64,000 bases of DNA from Immersiella caudata. Its lineage: Eukaryota > Ascomycota > Sordariomycetes > Sordariales > Lasiosphaeriaceae. Location of the stretch: NCBI GenBank assembly GCA_030512335.1, contig JAULSU010000001.1:2046001-2110000 (forward strand), given 5' to 3'. This document shows, piece by piece, positions 51,528 to 63,820 of the stretch. A model generated the notes under the pieces. It was not told the origin of the DNA and searched no databases. It saw only the letters and a program-made list of their open reading frames with translations. The number at the start of each line of letters is the position of its first letter. Position 1 is the stretch's first letter. The position numbers and the translations under genes are program-made.

Positions 51528-52526
51528 CTCGGAGGGTTTCTTGAGCACGCTGCGCGGCGCAAAAAAAAGTTAGTAATGCGGTGGGATGAAACTTTAAAAC
51601 AAGTATGATAAGGGATAGAATTTTATGCAAGCGCGAGCGACATATCAGGGGCTGTCGAAGGGACGGAGCGGTTGCCAACAGCTCAGGGGCTGAAGCGCGA
51701 CCGTGAAGCTGGAAGTAAAATCGGAGCTGGGGACTTACAGCTGCGCCTGATGTCATGCGGCGATCCTGGGCTGATAAAAAGGGGCACTTGGCTTGGATAC
51801 AGCTTCAATCAATGAGAATCCGGGCCGGTAACTCGGAAGCACGTTGCGGAATCAGATGTTGGAAGAGGCCATGTCGGTTCAAACGAGCAGTCGTGAATGC
51901 AGGACGCAATCGGGGAGATGGGATCAGTGTGGCAGATCTCTTTCCCTCCAGCCCCCGTTGCGCGGTTTATCGATAACGGTAAAATTTCGGAGTGACCGGG
52001 AACCTGGCCTTCCAGTCGCAGCTCTCGCTTCCAAGCTTGGCCCATCAGCAACGCAACACGCAAAAGCTGGTCAGGGCTCATTGATGATGGCCTGAAGATG
52101 GGCTGGCTGCGCGACAGTTTGGTGTTGTCTGCGAAACGAGACTCGTCCCATCTGTTTTCGCGATGAGATTCAGCCCGGCGCGGGCTCCGTTGCTCTGAAG
52201 CATCACTGTGGAGCTCAACCGGGACCTAGGTTGGAAGTTCAACACATCAAGCGGTCGACGCAAGACTCGACTCGTCATACAAAACTAAGAATCATTATTG
52301 TTCAATTTCACCTCGAAAATATAATATATCATATGATCGTTTCCACGCATTCATTCCGTGGGCTTGTTTCTTTCAATCTCACAAACGCCGACTCGGATCA
52401 GCTGGTACCCAGCAGCTGAGCAGTTCCCATGCGGTCCAGATCATCTTGACGTAGAGAACCCTCCCAAATTCATCCCAACAAGCATTTTGTTTGAAAGAAT
52501 GACCCGAAACCCGCGCCCCATAGTTC
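51528..52526. other. SIN3 leader/promoter and 3' flank of the FAS1 gene
   Basis: A candidate 5'-leader intron for SIN3 spans 51550-51738 on the minus strand (GTAAGT...GCGCAG). An upstream ATG at 51756 precedes it. No gene is recognisable in 51757-52526. Confidence 0.5.
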
Positions 52527-53500
52527 TTAGGCATAGTTCCGAACGTCCTTGATGATCCACTATGCACCGACAACTGGTCAGCAATAGAGCAACACCCACA
52601 AGTTCCAAGAAAGGCACTCACCACTTGTCCGTTAGAGACAGTGCTGACAATGTTGATAATCTCGATACCGGCTGGTTGGATCTAAATCCAGGGCGTAAGT
52701 ACGTTCCAAAAGGCAGCGCAAGCAGACCACTTACCAATCTGACACCGTTCTTCACTTCCCACCAGATAGTTTGGTCGTCTCCTATCGCCTTCGCATTCTT
52801 CCCTTCTGGCCAAGGGCTGAGTGGTATCATGTGTGCCTCGACGAAGTGACGGAGATTTCGGTGTGCTCGATCTTGTCCATCTTCTCCCTCGTAGGCGTTC
52901 GGGCCCAACGCGCCGTAATCACGCGGATCCTCCCATGGCTTTCTGGTGGTCGGTGTCAGCTACTAACTTCCATTCTAGGACAACATTTGTATGTCTCAGG
53001 AGGTCTGAGGAGGTACCTCCTGAGACAATAAGGTAAAAGGACTAAAGGGCTAAAAACAGCAGCAATCGCACATACCGCGGCAGCTTCTCTATCGCCGAGT
53101 TAAGGGGCGCTAGAACCGTGGTATTTTTCGAAGCATCATCAAGTCGGTTTGATGCCGATTCGATATCTCTTACGAAACTAGATATCACCGGAGATCAGCA
53201 TATCGGCCTCAGCGGAGACGGCGCCGCAACTAACCCTGCAAACAGATTGATGGTCCTATCCCTCCCCATCACATCAGAAAGCATCACATCTCCGCCTGAT
53301 CCGGAAGAAGGGCGCTCCGGCGCTGGCTGCGAAGGTGGTATCGCTGGTCCCGGTCCGGCTGGGTCCATCCTCATCGGGATCTGGTCGCCGTCGTGCGACC
53401 GGATCTGTGGTGGGGTTAGGTGGCCGCGAAGAAGAGGGAGCACCAACTGCGACGACACCACAGCACTCAAAAGTGTAGCAGAGATGAACATGTATCGCAT
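52527..53500 (-). CDS. Secreted fasciclin (FAS1) domain protein
   Basis: Probably an extracellular or vacuolar adhesion-type protein. Five exons: 53235-53500, 53076-53177, 52735-52942, 52622-52681, 52527-52559, giving 222 aa. The N-terminal signal peptide is MRYMFISATLLSAVVSSQLV (cleavage likely near SSQ). A Pro/Gly-rich spacer follows, then one FAS1 fold: DRTINLFAGFVRDIESASNR L, NTTVLAPLNSAIEKLPRKPW ED (box H1-like TVLAPxNxA), RNLRHFVEAHMIPLSPWP (box H-region), IEIINIVSTVSNGQVWIIKD VRNYA at the end. Fungal proteins of this layout are annotated as FAS1 or MtaN-like domain proteins. Five exons in 974 bp is dense. No GPI signal is present. Confidence 0.88.
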
Positions 53501-55068
53501 TTTAAATATATGGTTAAGGTTTTAGATGAGCATATTTGGTTGTCGTCGCGCAAACAGTTTTGGCGGGATGAGTGATCTTCCGTGGTCCCGGAGCCGCTGT
53601 CGCTTGTGACGTATGCCGTCATCTGACTGCGCACCTGATTGAACGCTTCCGAAACCAAAGATGTCTCGGTTCACCAACCGTGTGCGAGCCAGATTCGTAG
53701 TTGCGAGCTGTAGAACCAGGCCCCCTCATTGATCGGTTTTTGAATCATTCGTAGACTGAAGAGCTCAGTGACAGCCCCTAGGCCAAAGGAGATTTTCTCG
53801 CTGCACTCCTCGTGCATGGCGCATGTCATTGATGATCCGGGGAGGGAGGCCAGACCAACCGTTTCTAGCCCTCGGACCCATATCTAGGAAGGTGAATTAT
53901 GGAGGACCTTAAGGCGATGGGGATAGAGGATTCCTTTAATCCAGCTGTCTCAATGAGTGCAACCGAGTTTGGTGCATCACATGTCAAGCGCTGCCACACA
54001 TTGAGAAACGTGGAAACCAGCGCAAATAAGAGGCCTTTCCGACCGCTGGCAACGGGAAGTTGTCATCTGACCTGGCGTCCTGAAGCCTCGCCGCTCGTTC
54101 GGCTTCTGCCGGATGTCCAGTCAGCCAGGGCCTCATTTTAAGGTTGAGCTGAGGGATTGCGAATGCTCGCGAGGTCCTATGCGCGCAATCGGCCGGCCGA
54201 AATGCACCTATTCATGGCATTAGGCTCAGGACGAACTGTCCATCGGCCTTTGGTAGGCCAGGGCGGCGCAGAGGTGCTTGCAAATGCTCAAGTTTTAATG
54301 GGTCCTCGCCGTGGGTCTTCACATGCAAAGGAGAAACACAGCGCCCGCTGGCTTCCGTGGCGTGGGGAAGCGGCTCGTGACGGCGTGTGGGGAAGATGGG
54401 GAAGCGCGAGGCGGGGCAAGGCCCGACAAGCATCGCCGCAACGCTGCGCGCGTGCACCTTCTGACCTCGGAACCATGCTCTCGCATCGGGCATCCAGTCA
54501 TTGATGGGCTAATAAGGTGATATGGAGAGCCCAATGCAAACCCCACATCCGCGAAGCCGGCCGGGATTGCTCTTTTCCCAAGTCTGTCTCACACGCTCTT
54601 GGGTCGTTGTGGCAAACCTCGGTACAATTGCCGACCGGATTGTTCCCAGTCCTCGGCCAAGGGGGACCATTGACGTGCACAAAGCGGACGGAATTGAGCA
54701 TTATTAAGGGTACAGCCTCCGCGTTTTCTTTCCCATTGCTCTCTTCCATTGTGCATCTTGGCCTTCGAGTACCTCGTTGACTTCTCTTACCGTCGAAGAC
54801 GAGGAATGTGAGTTGACGACGCCGGGTCCGGGCATTTTCCAGGGTCTCGCTAACTGGCCCTACAGCACCTCTGCAAACCCCCTGTCTCTCGCTCGACCTC
54901 GGCACGAATCAGCGTGTCAGCTCCAGCCGTTGCTAGTTCGGAGGGAACAATCCACCGCGGCCAAATAACTACTCTTAGCATTCCTCACGGCTGCGGTTTT
55001 TCCTCTCCCTCCTCTGTTCCTCTTCGCATTGCCATCGCTCTGTTCTCCCAATCAAAAGACCAGTCACA
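53501..55068. other. Divergent intergenic region of the FAS1 and fumarate reductase genes
   Basis: 1.57 kb without a recognisable gene. The 5' leader of the fumarate reductase (about 54980-55068) is C/T-rich (CTCTCCCTCCTCTGTTCCTC). Confidence 0.5.
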
Positions 55069-57112
55069 ATGGCTCCCCGAGTTATCGTTGTTGGTGGCGG
55101 CTGTAAGTTTGCGATCCCCCAAGAGTGTTGCGACCCCGCGCTGTGCTGCGCTGCGCCGTGTCGTCATCACATGTGAAGAAGCCATCTCGCTGACCAGCGC
55201 CTGTTCTCCAACAGTGTCCGGATTGAGCGCAGCCCACACCATCTACCTCGCCGGCGGTAACGTCGTCGTTCTCGACAAGCAGGGCTTCTTCGGTGGCAAC
55301 TCGACCAAGGCCACGTCCGGCATCAACGGCGCCCTCACCAGGACGCAGGTCGACCACGGCATTCAGGACAGCGTCAAGCAGTTCTACGAGGATACCCTCA
55401 AGTCTGCGCGTGACAAGGCCAGGCCCGACCTCATCAAGGTCCTCACATACAAGTCTGCTGCCGCTGTCGAGTGGCTTCAGGATGTTTTCAACCTCGATCT
55501 CACTCTTGTCTCTCGTCTCGGGTATGTCGGCAATAATCCCATAATCTCACCAAGGCTCCACTAACTTTGTGTAACTAGTGGCCACTCTCAGCCTCGAACC
55601 CACCGTGGCCACGATGCCAAGTTCCCCGGCATGGCCATCACCTACGCTCTGATGCAGAGGCTCGAGGAGCTCGCCGAGACCGAGCCCGAGAGAGTTCAGA
55701 TCATCAAGAAGGCTCGCGTTACCGGCCTCAACAAGGAGGGCAACAAGGTCACCGGTGTCACATACGAGTTCGATGGGCAACCACAGACCCTTGAGGGCCC
55801 TGTGATCCTCGCCACTGGTGGTTATGCTGCTGATTTCGGTGAGGGCTCGCTCCTGAAGAAGCACCGGCCCGACACCTACGGCCTTGCTACCACCAACGGC
55901 ACCCACGCCACTGGTGACGGCCAGAAGATGGTTATGGCCATTGGCGGCAATGCCATCGACATGGACAAGGTTCAGGTTCACCCTACCGGTCTCGTCGACC
56001 CCAAGGACCCCGGCTCAAAGTGGAAGTTCCTGGCCGCTGAGGCGCTCCGTGGTGAGGGTGGTCTTCTCCTCAACGCTGACGGCGACCGCTTCTGCGACGA
56101 GCTCGGCCACCGTGACTACGTCTCGGGCATGATGTGGAAGGAGAAGGACAAGGGCAAGTTCCCTATCCGCCTCATCCTCAACTCCAAGGCTTCCAACACC
56201 CTCGACTTCCACACCCGCCATTACTCCGGCCGTGGTCTCATGAAGAAGATGACTGGCCACGAGCTCGCCAAGGCCATTGGCTGCACCCCCGAGCACCTCC
56301 AGAAGACCTTCACTACCTACAACGCCATTGCTGAGGGCAAGCAGAAGGACCCATGGGGCAAGAAGTTCTTCCACAACATGCCCTTGGACATCAACGACGA
56401 CTTCCACGTTGCCCTCATGGAGCCCGTGCTCCACTTCACCATGGGTGGTATTGAGATCAACGACAAGGCCCAGGTCCTCAACTCGGACAAGAAGCCCTTC
56501 GAGGGTCTCTTTGCCTGCGGTGAGCTTGCTGGTGGTGTCCATGGTGCCAACCGTCTCGGTGGTTCGTCCCTCCTTGGCTGCGTTGTCTACGGCCGTGTTG
56601 CCGGTGACACCGCCAGCAACTACCTCTTCCAGCAAGCCCTCAAGGGCTCCGTTGGCGCCTCGCGTCTCGGCCAGATCGCCCTTCACATCGACCCTTCCAC
56701 CCCTGGCCGCATCTCGGTCGAGTGGGCCAACAGCGGTGCCGCCGGCCGCTCCGACGCTCCTTCTTCCCAAGCTGTGTCCGCGTCGGGACCCAACCCTACG
56801 GTTAACGGCAAGGAGTCCGGTAAGGCTAACGACCCCAAGAAGTTCACCATCCCCGAGAAGGAGTTCACGATGGAGGAAGTCGCTAAGCACAACAAAAAGG
56901 AGGATCTCTGGGTAGTCGTTAAGGGTGTCGTCCTCGACCTCACCAACTGGCTTGATGACCACCCCGGTGGTCCCCAGGCCCTTCTCAACTTCATGGGGCG
57001 CGATGCCACTGAGGAGTTTGAGATGCTTCACGACGATGAGGTTATTCCCAAGTACGCACCAGAGCAGGTCATCGGGAGAGTCAAGGGCCAGAAGATTACT
57101 CTTGAGATCTAA
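55069..57112 (+). CDS. OSM1: Soluble fumarate reductase with C-terminal cytochrome b5 domain
   Basis: FAD flavoprotein that reduces fumarate to succinate, re-oxidising FADH2/NADH under low oxygen and supporting oxidative folding. Exons 55069-55102, 55215-55521 and 55579-57112, with introns of 112 and 57 nt, give 624 aa. Residues 1-30: Rossmann FAD motif VIVVGGGLSGLSAAHTIYLA G. FGGNSTKATSGINGA binds the flavin. ATTNGTHATGDGQKM and GHRDYVSGMM, with HTRHYSGRGL, form the dicarboxylate/hydride region. FACGELAGGVHGANRLGGSS LLGCVVYGR closes the FAD fold. From about residue 545 a cytochrome b5 domain: FTMEEVAKHNKKEDLWVVVK G and the heme-ligand DDHPGG (first His), with FEMLHDDE (second). No presequence is visible, so it is probably cytosolic. 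The b5 fusion is common in filamentous fungi and absent in yeast. Confidence 0.95.
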
Positions 57113-60100
57113 AGGATGATTTAGCAGGGTGGCCCGTGTAATGGGTATATCCACGCCGTAATGAGGTTGGTCAGCGGCGAAGCCGGGCCAAGGCTTCAGG
57201 GAAAAGGGGTTACGTCCCCCAGGAGTTTTTTGTGGCAGCGGCTTCATGTATGAAGCGGATGAGGCAGCATTATGCTGAGGGATTACGATGCATAGCAGTG
57301 CTGTATTGATAGATTCTATTTCCTTTTGTACCTCGTCCATGTCTCTGCCTCGTCAGCCATACCATCGTATAGTCCTGCGAAAGTTTTTTATTTTCTGCGG
57401 ACATTTTGGAAATGCAGGGTTTAAAAAAAAGCACTGTTCACAGTACCTTCAACTTTACCCATTCGTCCAATCTGCTTGTAAATGATGCTGTGGTTCGTTC
57501 GGTTATCGGCTGAAGCGGCGTACTTCCAAGGTTGGAGAGCGAGTTGCATAAAACCAAGACATCCCAAGCCTTTGGGATTCTTCGAATGTATTGGTACTTG
57601 CACGTTGCAAAGACACCAAGAGTTCTTGGCCCGCTGACAGACCAATACATGGGATGGAAAGTGTGGGGAGTGCATAACTGGTCGGTCAACGCTTTAGGAG
57701 CGAGCACAAGAGGCTCTGTGCCGTCCGGTGCCTGGTTGATGCACGCCGAGGCCGTTCGTCCAGAAGGTTATGAAGGGTTGTTTATTCGACGGTTGTTTTG
57801 TGAGATAGCGTCTGCCATACACAGGGGAAACGCATGGGGAACGCGAAACCTAATTGAGGCGGGTATCGCGAACTAGACGCCTTGGTGTTTAGGTGATTTC
57901 CAGATTAGGTGCAAATCGCACATGCGCTTGCGATGATTTCGGTGACCAATACCGAGCCTTGGAAGTCCCCCCCTCGAAAGGTCCGATCCGCGGGCACGGA
58001 TGGTGTTTTTTTTCCTGATTTGATGATGCGTAAATGGCGGTTTCCCGAGGGTTTCGAGAGGGAGATGCAGGGCTGGGTTTGCACGTTCCTCCGGGTCGCT
58101 GGAATCCGTACCTACCTACCCAGGGGAGGACAAACCGGGCTTGGTGAGACCAGAGTATTCTTCTGCGCAGGAGGGTAATATAACATTGGCGTCGCACCAT
58201 CTGTTTAGTTGTTCCAACGCCACTGGACTGCACTAGACACATGGCGGTGTTGGGTGCTGAGAAGAAGCAGCTCTTCTAGGATGCAGCTGAGAATCCGTGG
58301 AGTTGAGACAACACTCTTTCGGTGAAGCGGCCCCCTGAATCTTGCTGCCGGGGTGGTGTGCAGGCCCAAGCAGGCGACCAGTAGCTCTCTCAGGTTACCC
58401 ACCTTGAGGCGGAGGCTGAAACTGAAGCTGCTGACAGAACTTTGCCATCTCTCATAGTCTTACGTATTTTCACCTCCGGTACTAGTTGTGGGCGGCGGCG
58501 AGTCCCCAGGGCTGTCAGCGTGCGGAGCACCAGTGATTCCATACCGTTCGCAAGTGGCGGAGGCCAACCGCTAGTGCTGGTCGCCTCCGATAGCACTTTG
58601 CATTCGCATGTATGGCCAAAGAAGTGCCATTTATTGCTTTGCAAACTTGATGGCGTGGTGATTTCGGCCTTCCCCCAGGCTCACTCCAACAACTCGCATC
58701 TGGAGTGCAGGAGATGTGGTGACTAAGCAATCGAAGCTATATGTTGTCTTTGTTGTCAAGGCGACTCTAAAATTCTGTGAGATAGGCGTGTTGTTCTGTA
58801 GTCAACTGCCCTCCTAGTTAAGCCGGAGTAGACTGTGTCCAACGGAAAGAGGAAGATCAAAATGTCCAACTGAAGACCAATTATTCATGCCTGGTGATAG
58901 AACGACCTAGCTCACGCTCTCGCATCTGAGCAAATGCCTGGGCGTCGATTGCTTGGTTGTTCAGACATGCCCCTGATGTTCCTCGAGCCTCAGTTGGCCC
59001 AGGTTCCAGCTGAATCTTGAACCCGTTCAAGAAAAGATCAGCACCCGCCTACGGCTTCCATCTAAACGCAACGCAACTCTAGGGGAGGCGATACCTGCCA
59101 GTTTGTTGACCATGGGATGGTGTGTATCCACCCTCCTCGAACTTGGGTCCGAAGGAATTCAACCTTTGCCGGAGGGGTGCCGTCCTATCGGCACTCAGCT
59201 CCCAAGATTTGGTCTCCCAAGGAAAAGCCTACCCATGCAGCTCAGTTGGCGCCATTGCCAAAGTCTCAAATCGGTGATGTTTCATTCTCCGCGACAAGAC
59301 ATTGGAGCTTTAGTGTCAGCACGCAGAAGAAGCAACGACAGCAGAACCATTTCTTTTCCTCCGTGCCAAGTCCGGGCCAAGGGCTCGACAACGCTGACGG
59401 CTCCTGCCGACGACGTAGATGATGGCAGCAGTTTCTGTTCACCCGCCCCTGGTGAGACACATGAGGTGGAAGAACTCCATTCAAACTTCCCGTCGGGTAT
59501 TTGCTGAATCGGCTTTCCCCTGCTCAGCAGTCCATTGAGCCAGGCGGGCCGTCACTGCCTTGGAGCCGAGGAAGCTCAGGGTGGCATGAGAACCGACTGA
59601 TAGGATACCACAGAAAAGGCATAATCGTGCCAGACTGCCCCCTCCAAATGCCCGCCTGCGGCGCGGAAGGCAGCCGAAGCCCCAAGTCGCCCCCATCTAC
59701 CATCACGGTCAGTCGAAATCCCCAAGACGCGGACAGAAACACGGGACACTCGAAGCTCTGCGTTTTGGCCACAGCGGCAGGCTGTCTGCGTGCGTCTCCC
59801 TTTTCCCTGAGTCCTGACAGGCTGAGGAGGGGTGCGGTGATCCAATCGCACCCCGCCCATGATGCGCACCGACAAATTAACTCACCCACCACGTCCGCCC
59901 GTCTTAACAGCGCTGGGTCAACCGTGGAGGGGACCCGGTACAATGCCAAATCCTTCATTTTCCATGAGCGGGGTGCGCCGCCGTGGGAATCACAGACGGG
60001 ACGGACGGCGGGCTGGAATCAGAGGAGGGCGACGAGGGGCGACTAACATCAGCCCGTGTGACCGGGCCCTTCCTCTTCACGGAGCACAACATCGCAGCGC

Positions 60101-61953
60101 GACAGCTGAGAGCCGTCTGCGACCGGTGTGCGAAAGCTCTGTAAAAATAGTCAACAATCGCATGCAAATTCGGTCAACGCAGGTCGCGGTTGGACAATGC
60201 CAATGGCCAAATGCGTCCCAGGGCAAGCGCTCTCAGGCGCCTGACGGAAAGCTAGGAGACCACAAACAGGAGGTGGGATGTGGCTGCATAAGTCCGATGA
60301 GAATAGGAGGCGTCATGCCCAGAGCAGTTAGCTGGCGGCCTGGTTGCTGACATTTAGGTCGCCATTGCAATGCTTGAAAGGCTGCTCTTAGTCAAGCGGC
60401 CGGCACCAGTTGATGCGGCGATGTGCTACGCGAGGGGGTCGTCTCAGAGGATGTGCTGTGACTCGTCCACATCCTGCAGCGTGGACTTCCCCGAGGGTGG
60501 TGATCGGCTTCTTGGCCCTCGTGGCCGCAAGGGCGAAGGGCGGAATAAATCGTGAATGCAAGTCCTGCTCCCGCGTGTCAAGGCGGCAGGCGAGCGACTT
60601 TGTCCGTGTCTGTCAATCAATTGTCAAAGCCAGCTACGTCGCCTCGCCTCCAATGCCAGTTTGGTGGGCTTGCGGGGCTGGCAAGTACCACCCGCAAAAA
60701 AGGTAAACTGCGGCCGGCCAATCACCAGCGTCCGTCTGGTCCCAGGAGCCCACCCAGTTTCCAGCACCGTGATCGCGTTCTCCTTGTTCCCCGCAGAACT
60801 CCCGTCTTGCTCATGCCGTCTCAAGTCGATTAGTTAACGCTTGTCATATGTGGAGAGCTTCGGGTTCGCTCAAAGCAAACGCGTTTTGAAGACCGGACTT
60901 CATATGAACCTTTCTGCGACATCTCTGTCCAGTCCAGGGAGGACTGGTCGAGTCGAGGCGTCAATAGTCAGCTGGTCGCCGTCAATAATTTCAACAGCGC
61001 CCGGGGACGTATGTTGCATCCAACCCAGGCTGGGACTTGAAGTGATATCTCGCTTGCATGGGACTCTGGGGGTTTCGTTATTCATACAGTCCCCGCTTCC
61101 TGAGCGGTTGGTTTTATGGATTTGTGCGCGCCGCACCCCCTCTCCAGGCAGGCCTCGTGATTCGTCAAGCCTTCAAGCAGCCAAAGTGGTCCCTCGTGAG
61201 TCTTTTGCGGTGAGGATCGCGGCGCTGGCCAGATCTCTGGCGGGAATCCACCTGCTGAGCCCGTCGCAACGGTACGGATTACCGGCGATCGACCGCCCCC
61301 GTTCGGATGAATCGGAACCATCGCGACAATCATCGCATGCCTGTCCCGATTGACTGGCGGGCTCGTACACTACGGTTGCGTAAATTCGTAGCTAGCGTGC
61401 ATTTCTCGATTTCGTTGCTCAAGGAACTGGGGACTGAGTGAGCCCCACCGCCCGGCGTTGAGGGCGGGAGCATGCCGCGAGCGCGCCAGGCAGGCTTGCA
61501 GCCAGCTCTGCCGGAAATCAACTCGATTTGAGGCGGCGCACACTGCCAAGCGAAAAGGAAACCTGCGACCTTGGTTGTCTGCGGCCCTCCCAGGCCTCTT
61601 CCTGGTGTCGGGCGCAGGCTGCTTGCACCGATCAGGAAAGGGGGGAGCGCAGCGCGCGCTGGGGTGGTGGAGCCCCTTCGCAGTCTGGCCGCCAAGCCAG
61701 CACGGGCAACGGTTCGGCCAGCTGTCCAATCACAGCGGGGCACCCCAAACTCACGAGGGCCCGCCATTGTTCTCGTTCACCAGCTCTCCCTCCTGCCCGC
61801 CCCGGGGGTTCTCCACTCTCATATTACCCGCGAAGACGCCGCTCTCGAATGGTCGAACCGCACAATCCAACCTCACATCGCCAAACCGACCCGCGATAGT
61901 TCCCCCAGCGAGCACCGACATCGAATCTGGCTTGACGGGCCTTCTCCTGCACC
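57113..61953. other. 4.8-kb gene-free region upstream of the hexose transporter
   Basis: Many short frames on both strands, none with family resemblance, splice-consistent structure or convincing codon use. The first 300 bases are the 3' flank of the fumarate reductase gene. A CreA-type SYGGRG match (GCGGGG) lies at about 61735. No tRNA, transposase or repeat array could be found. It may be a long promoter or hold a non-coding RNA that cannot be recognised by eye. Confidence 0.4.
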
Positions 61954-63820
61954 ATGGCGATAGCCATGGGCTGGCACAAGCCCGACAATGTCGCCGGCTC
62001 CTCGGCGCCAGCGATCATGGTCGGGCTCTTCGTCGCCACGGGCGGTTTGCTGTTTGGCTACGACACAGGGTAAGCGATGGCAGACGGGCCTCAGGGCGAG
62101 GGGGGAGGCAGGAATCAATCGGGGCGCGGGCGCTGACGGTGGTATTCTCTCTCTAGGACCATCAACGGCATTCTCGCGATGCAGTCGTTCAAGGACCATT
62201 TCAACACGGGCTACCTGGATCAAGATAATAATCTCAACATGTCGCCAAAAGAAGTAGCGTTCATCGTCGCAATGCTTAGTTTCGGGACCGTCATCGGCGC
62301 CCTCTTCTCGGCCCCGGTAGGGGACAAATGGGGTCGTCGACGGTCGCTCATCGGCGCGATTGGTGTGTTTTGCATCGGCGGAATATTCCAGGTTTGCGCG
62401 ACAAATGTCGAGTTATTAGTCGTCGGCAGGTGAGTTGGGTGTCCTCTGTGCACGTTAGATGTCCTTGCGCTAACACAGCGCGACTGCCAGAACGGTGGCT
62501 GGAATCGGCGTCGGAACCATCTCTGTTCTCGTCCCCTTGTACCAGTCAGAAATGGCTCCAAAATGGGTCCGAGGAACACTTGTCTGCGCCTACCAGCTTT
62601 CCATCACGGTGGGACTACTTATCGCCTCCATAGTCAACATCCTGACGGCCAACATTGATGGAGCCGCCGCATACCGTATTCCGATGGGTCTTCAACTGAG
62701 TTGGGCGTGCGTCCTCGCTCTGGGTCTTCTGGTCTTGCCAGAAACCCCCCGATACCTCGTCAAGCGCGGTCACAAAGAAGCCGCAGCCATGTCCCTCAGT
62801 CGCCTTCGCCGTCTGGACATCACCCACCCAGCGTTGATCGAAGAACTAGCTGAAATCGAGGCGAACCACGAATACGAACTTGCCCTTGGCGCCGACACAT
62901 ACAAAGATGTCTTCTTCGGCCACCCACATCTTGGGCGCCGTACACTAACAGGCTGCGGCCTCCAGATGCTCCAGCAACTGACCGGCGTCAACTTTATCAT
63001 GTATTATGGAACAACCTTCTTCAACGGGGCCGGTGTTAACGACCCCTTCAAAATCTCGCTCATCATGCAAATCATCAACACAGTGTCAACATTACCCGGG
63101 CTGCTGGTTGTCGAATCGTGGGGACGACGGAGGTTGCTCATAGTGGGAGCAATAGGCATGGCCATCTGCCAGCTCCTGATTGCCGCGTACGCTACCGCCA
63201 ACGGGGACGAAGACATAACCACGCAAAACCAAATCCTCATCGCATTTGTCGCCATCTACATTTTCTTCTTTGCCGCCTCGTGGGGCCCCGTCGTATGGGT
63301 CGTGACGTCGGAGATTTACCCTCTCAAAGTGCGTGCCAAATCAATGTCCATCTCGACGGCCTCGAACTGGCTCCTCAACTTTGGTATCGCCTTCGCAACA
63401 CCATACATGACAGACACGAAAGGCTCTCCGGACGCGGTCAACCTAGGCTCAAAAGTCTTCTTTCTCTGGGGAGCGTTTTGCATCGTTGCAATTGCGTTTG
63501 TTTGGTGCATGGTGTTCGAGACGAGCAAGATTAGTTTGGAGCAAATCGACGAGATGTACGAGCGGGTGGACCACGCGTGGAACAGCAGGAGATTCGAGCC
63601 GAGCTGGAGCTTTCAGCAGATGCGCGACTTTGGGTTTTCAGAGAGCGGGATACCGACAGAGCCGCAGCTCGAGCTGCAGCCGTCGCGGAGCAGCAGCAGT
63701 GCCGACACGTCACAATCAGACACCGGCGCAAGCGCGACCACCGGGACGACCACAACAACATCGACAACGCAGGACGACAAAATAGTTGCACAATTAGGGC
63801 ATGTCGACTTCAGTTATTGA
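61954..63820 (+). CDS. MFS hexose transporter (sugar porter family)
   Basis: Twelve-helix plasma-membrane sugar:H+ symporter or facilitator. Exons 61954-62069, 62157-62429 and 62491-63820 give 572 aa. Signatures: GGLLFGYDTGTINGI (helix 1), DKWGRRRSLIG (loop 2-3), VGRTVAGIGVGTISVLVPLY QSEMAPKWVRG, PETPRYLVKRG (loop 6-7), QQLTGVNFIMYYGTTFF (helix 7, sugar-binding QQ-x-x-G-x-N), ESWGRRRLL (loop 8-9), WGPVVWVVTSEIYPLKVRAK (helix 10). Pattern and the EIYPL-x-VRAK end fit the high-affinity glucose transporter branch (HXT/HGT-like). The C-terminal tail of about 90 residues is Ser/Thr/Gln-rich and cytoplasmic, where ubiquitin- and arrestin-linked turnover usually acts. Substrate cannot be fixed from sequence alone. 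Confidence 0.95.

Noticed and set aside
56015..57340. 441-codon minus-strand frame opposite the fumarate reductase gene
   Set aside because: Typical antisense shadow of a G/C-third-position coding region; Val/Gly/Glu-rich with no domain.
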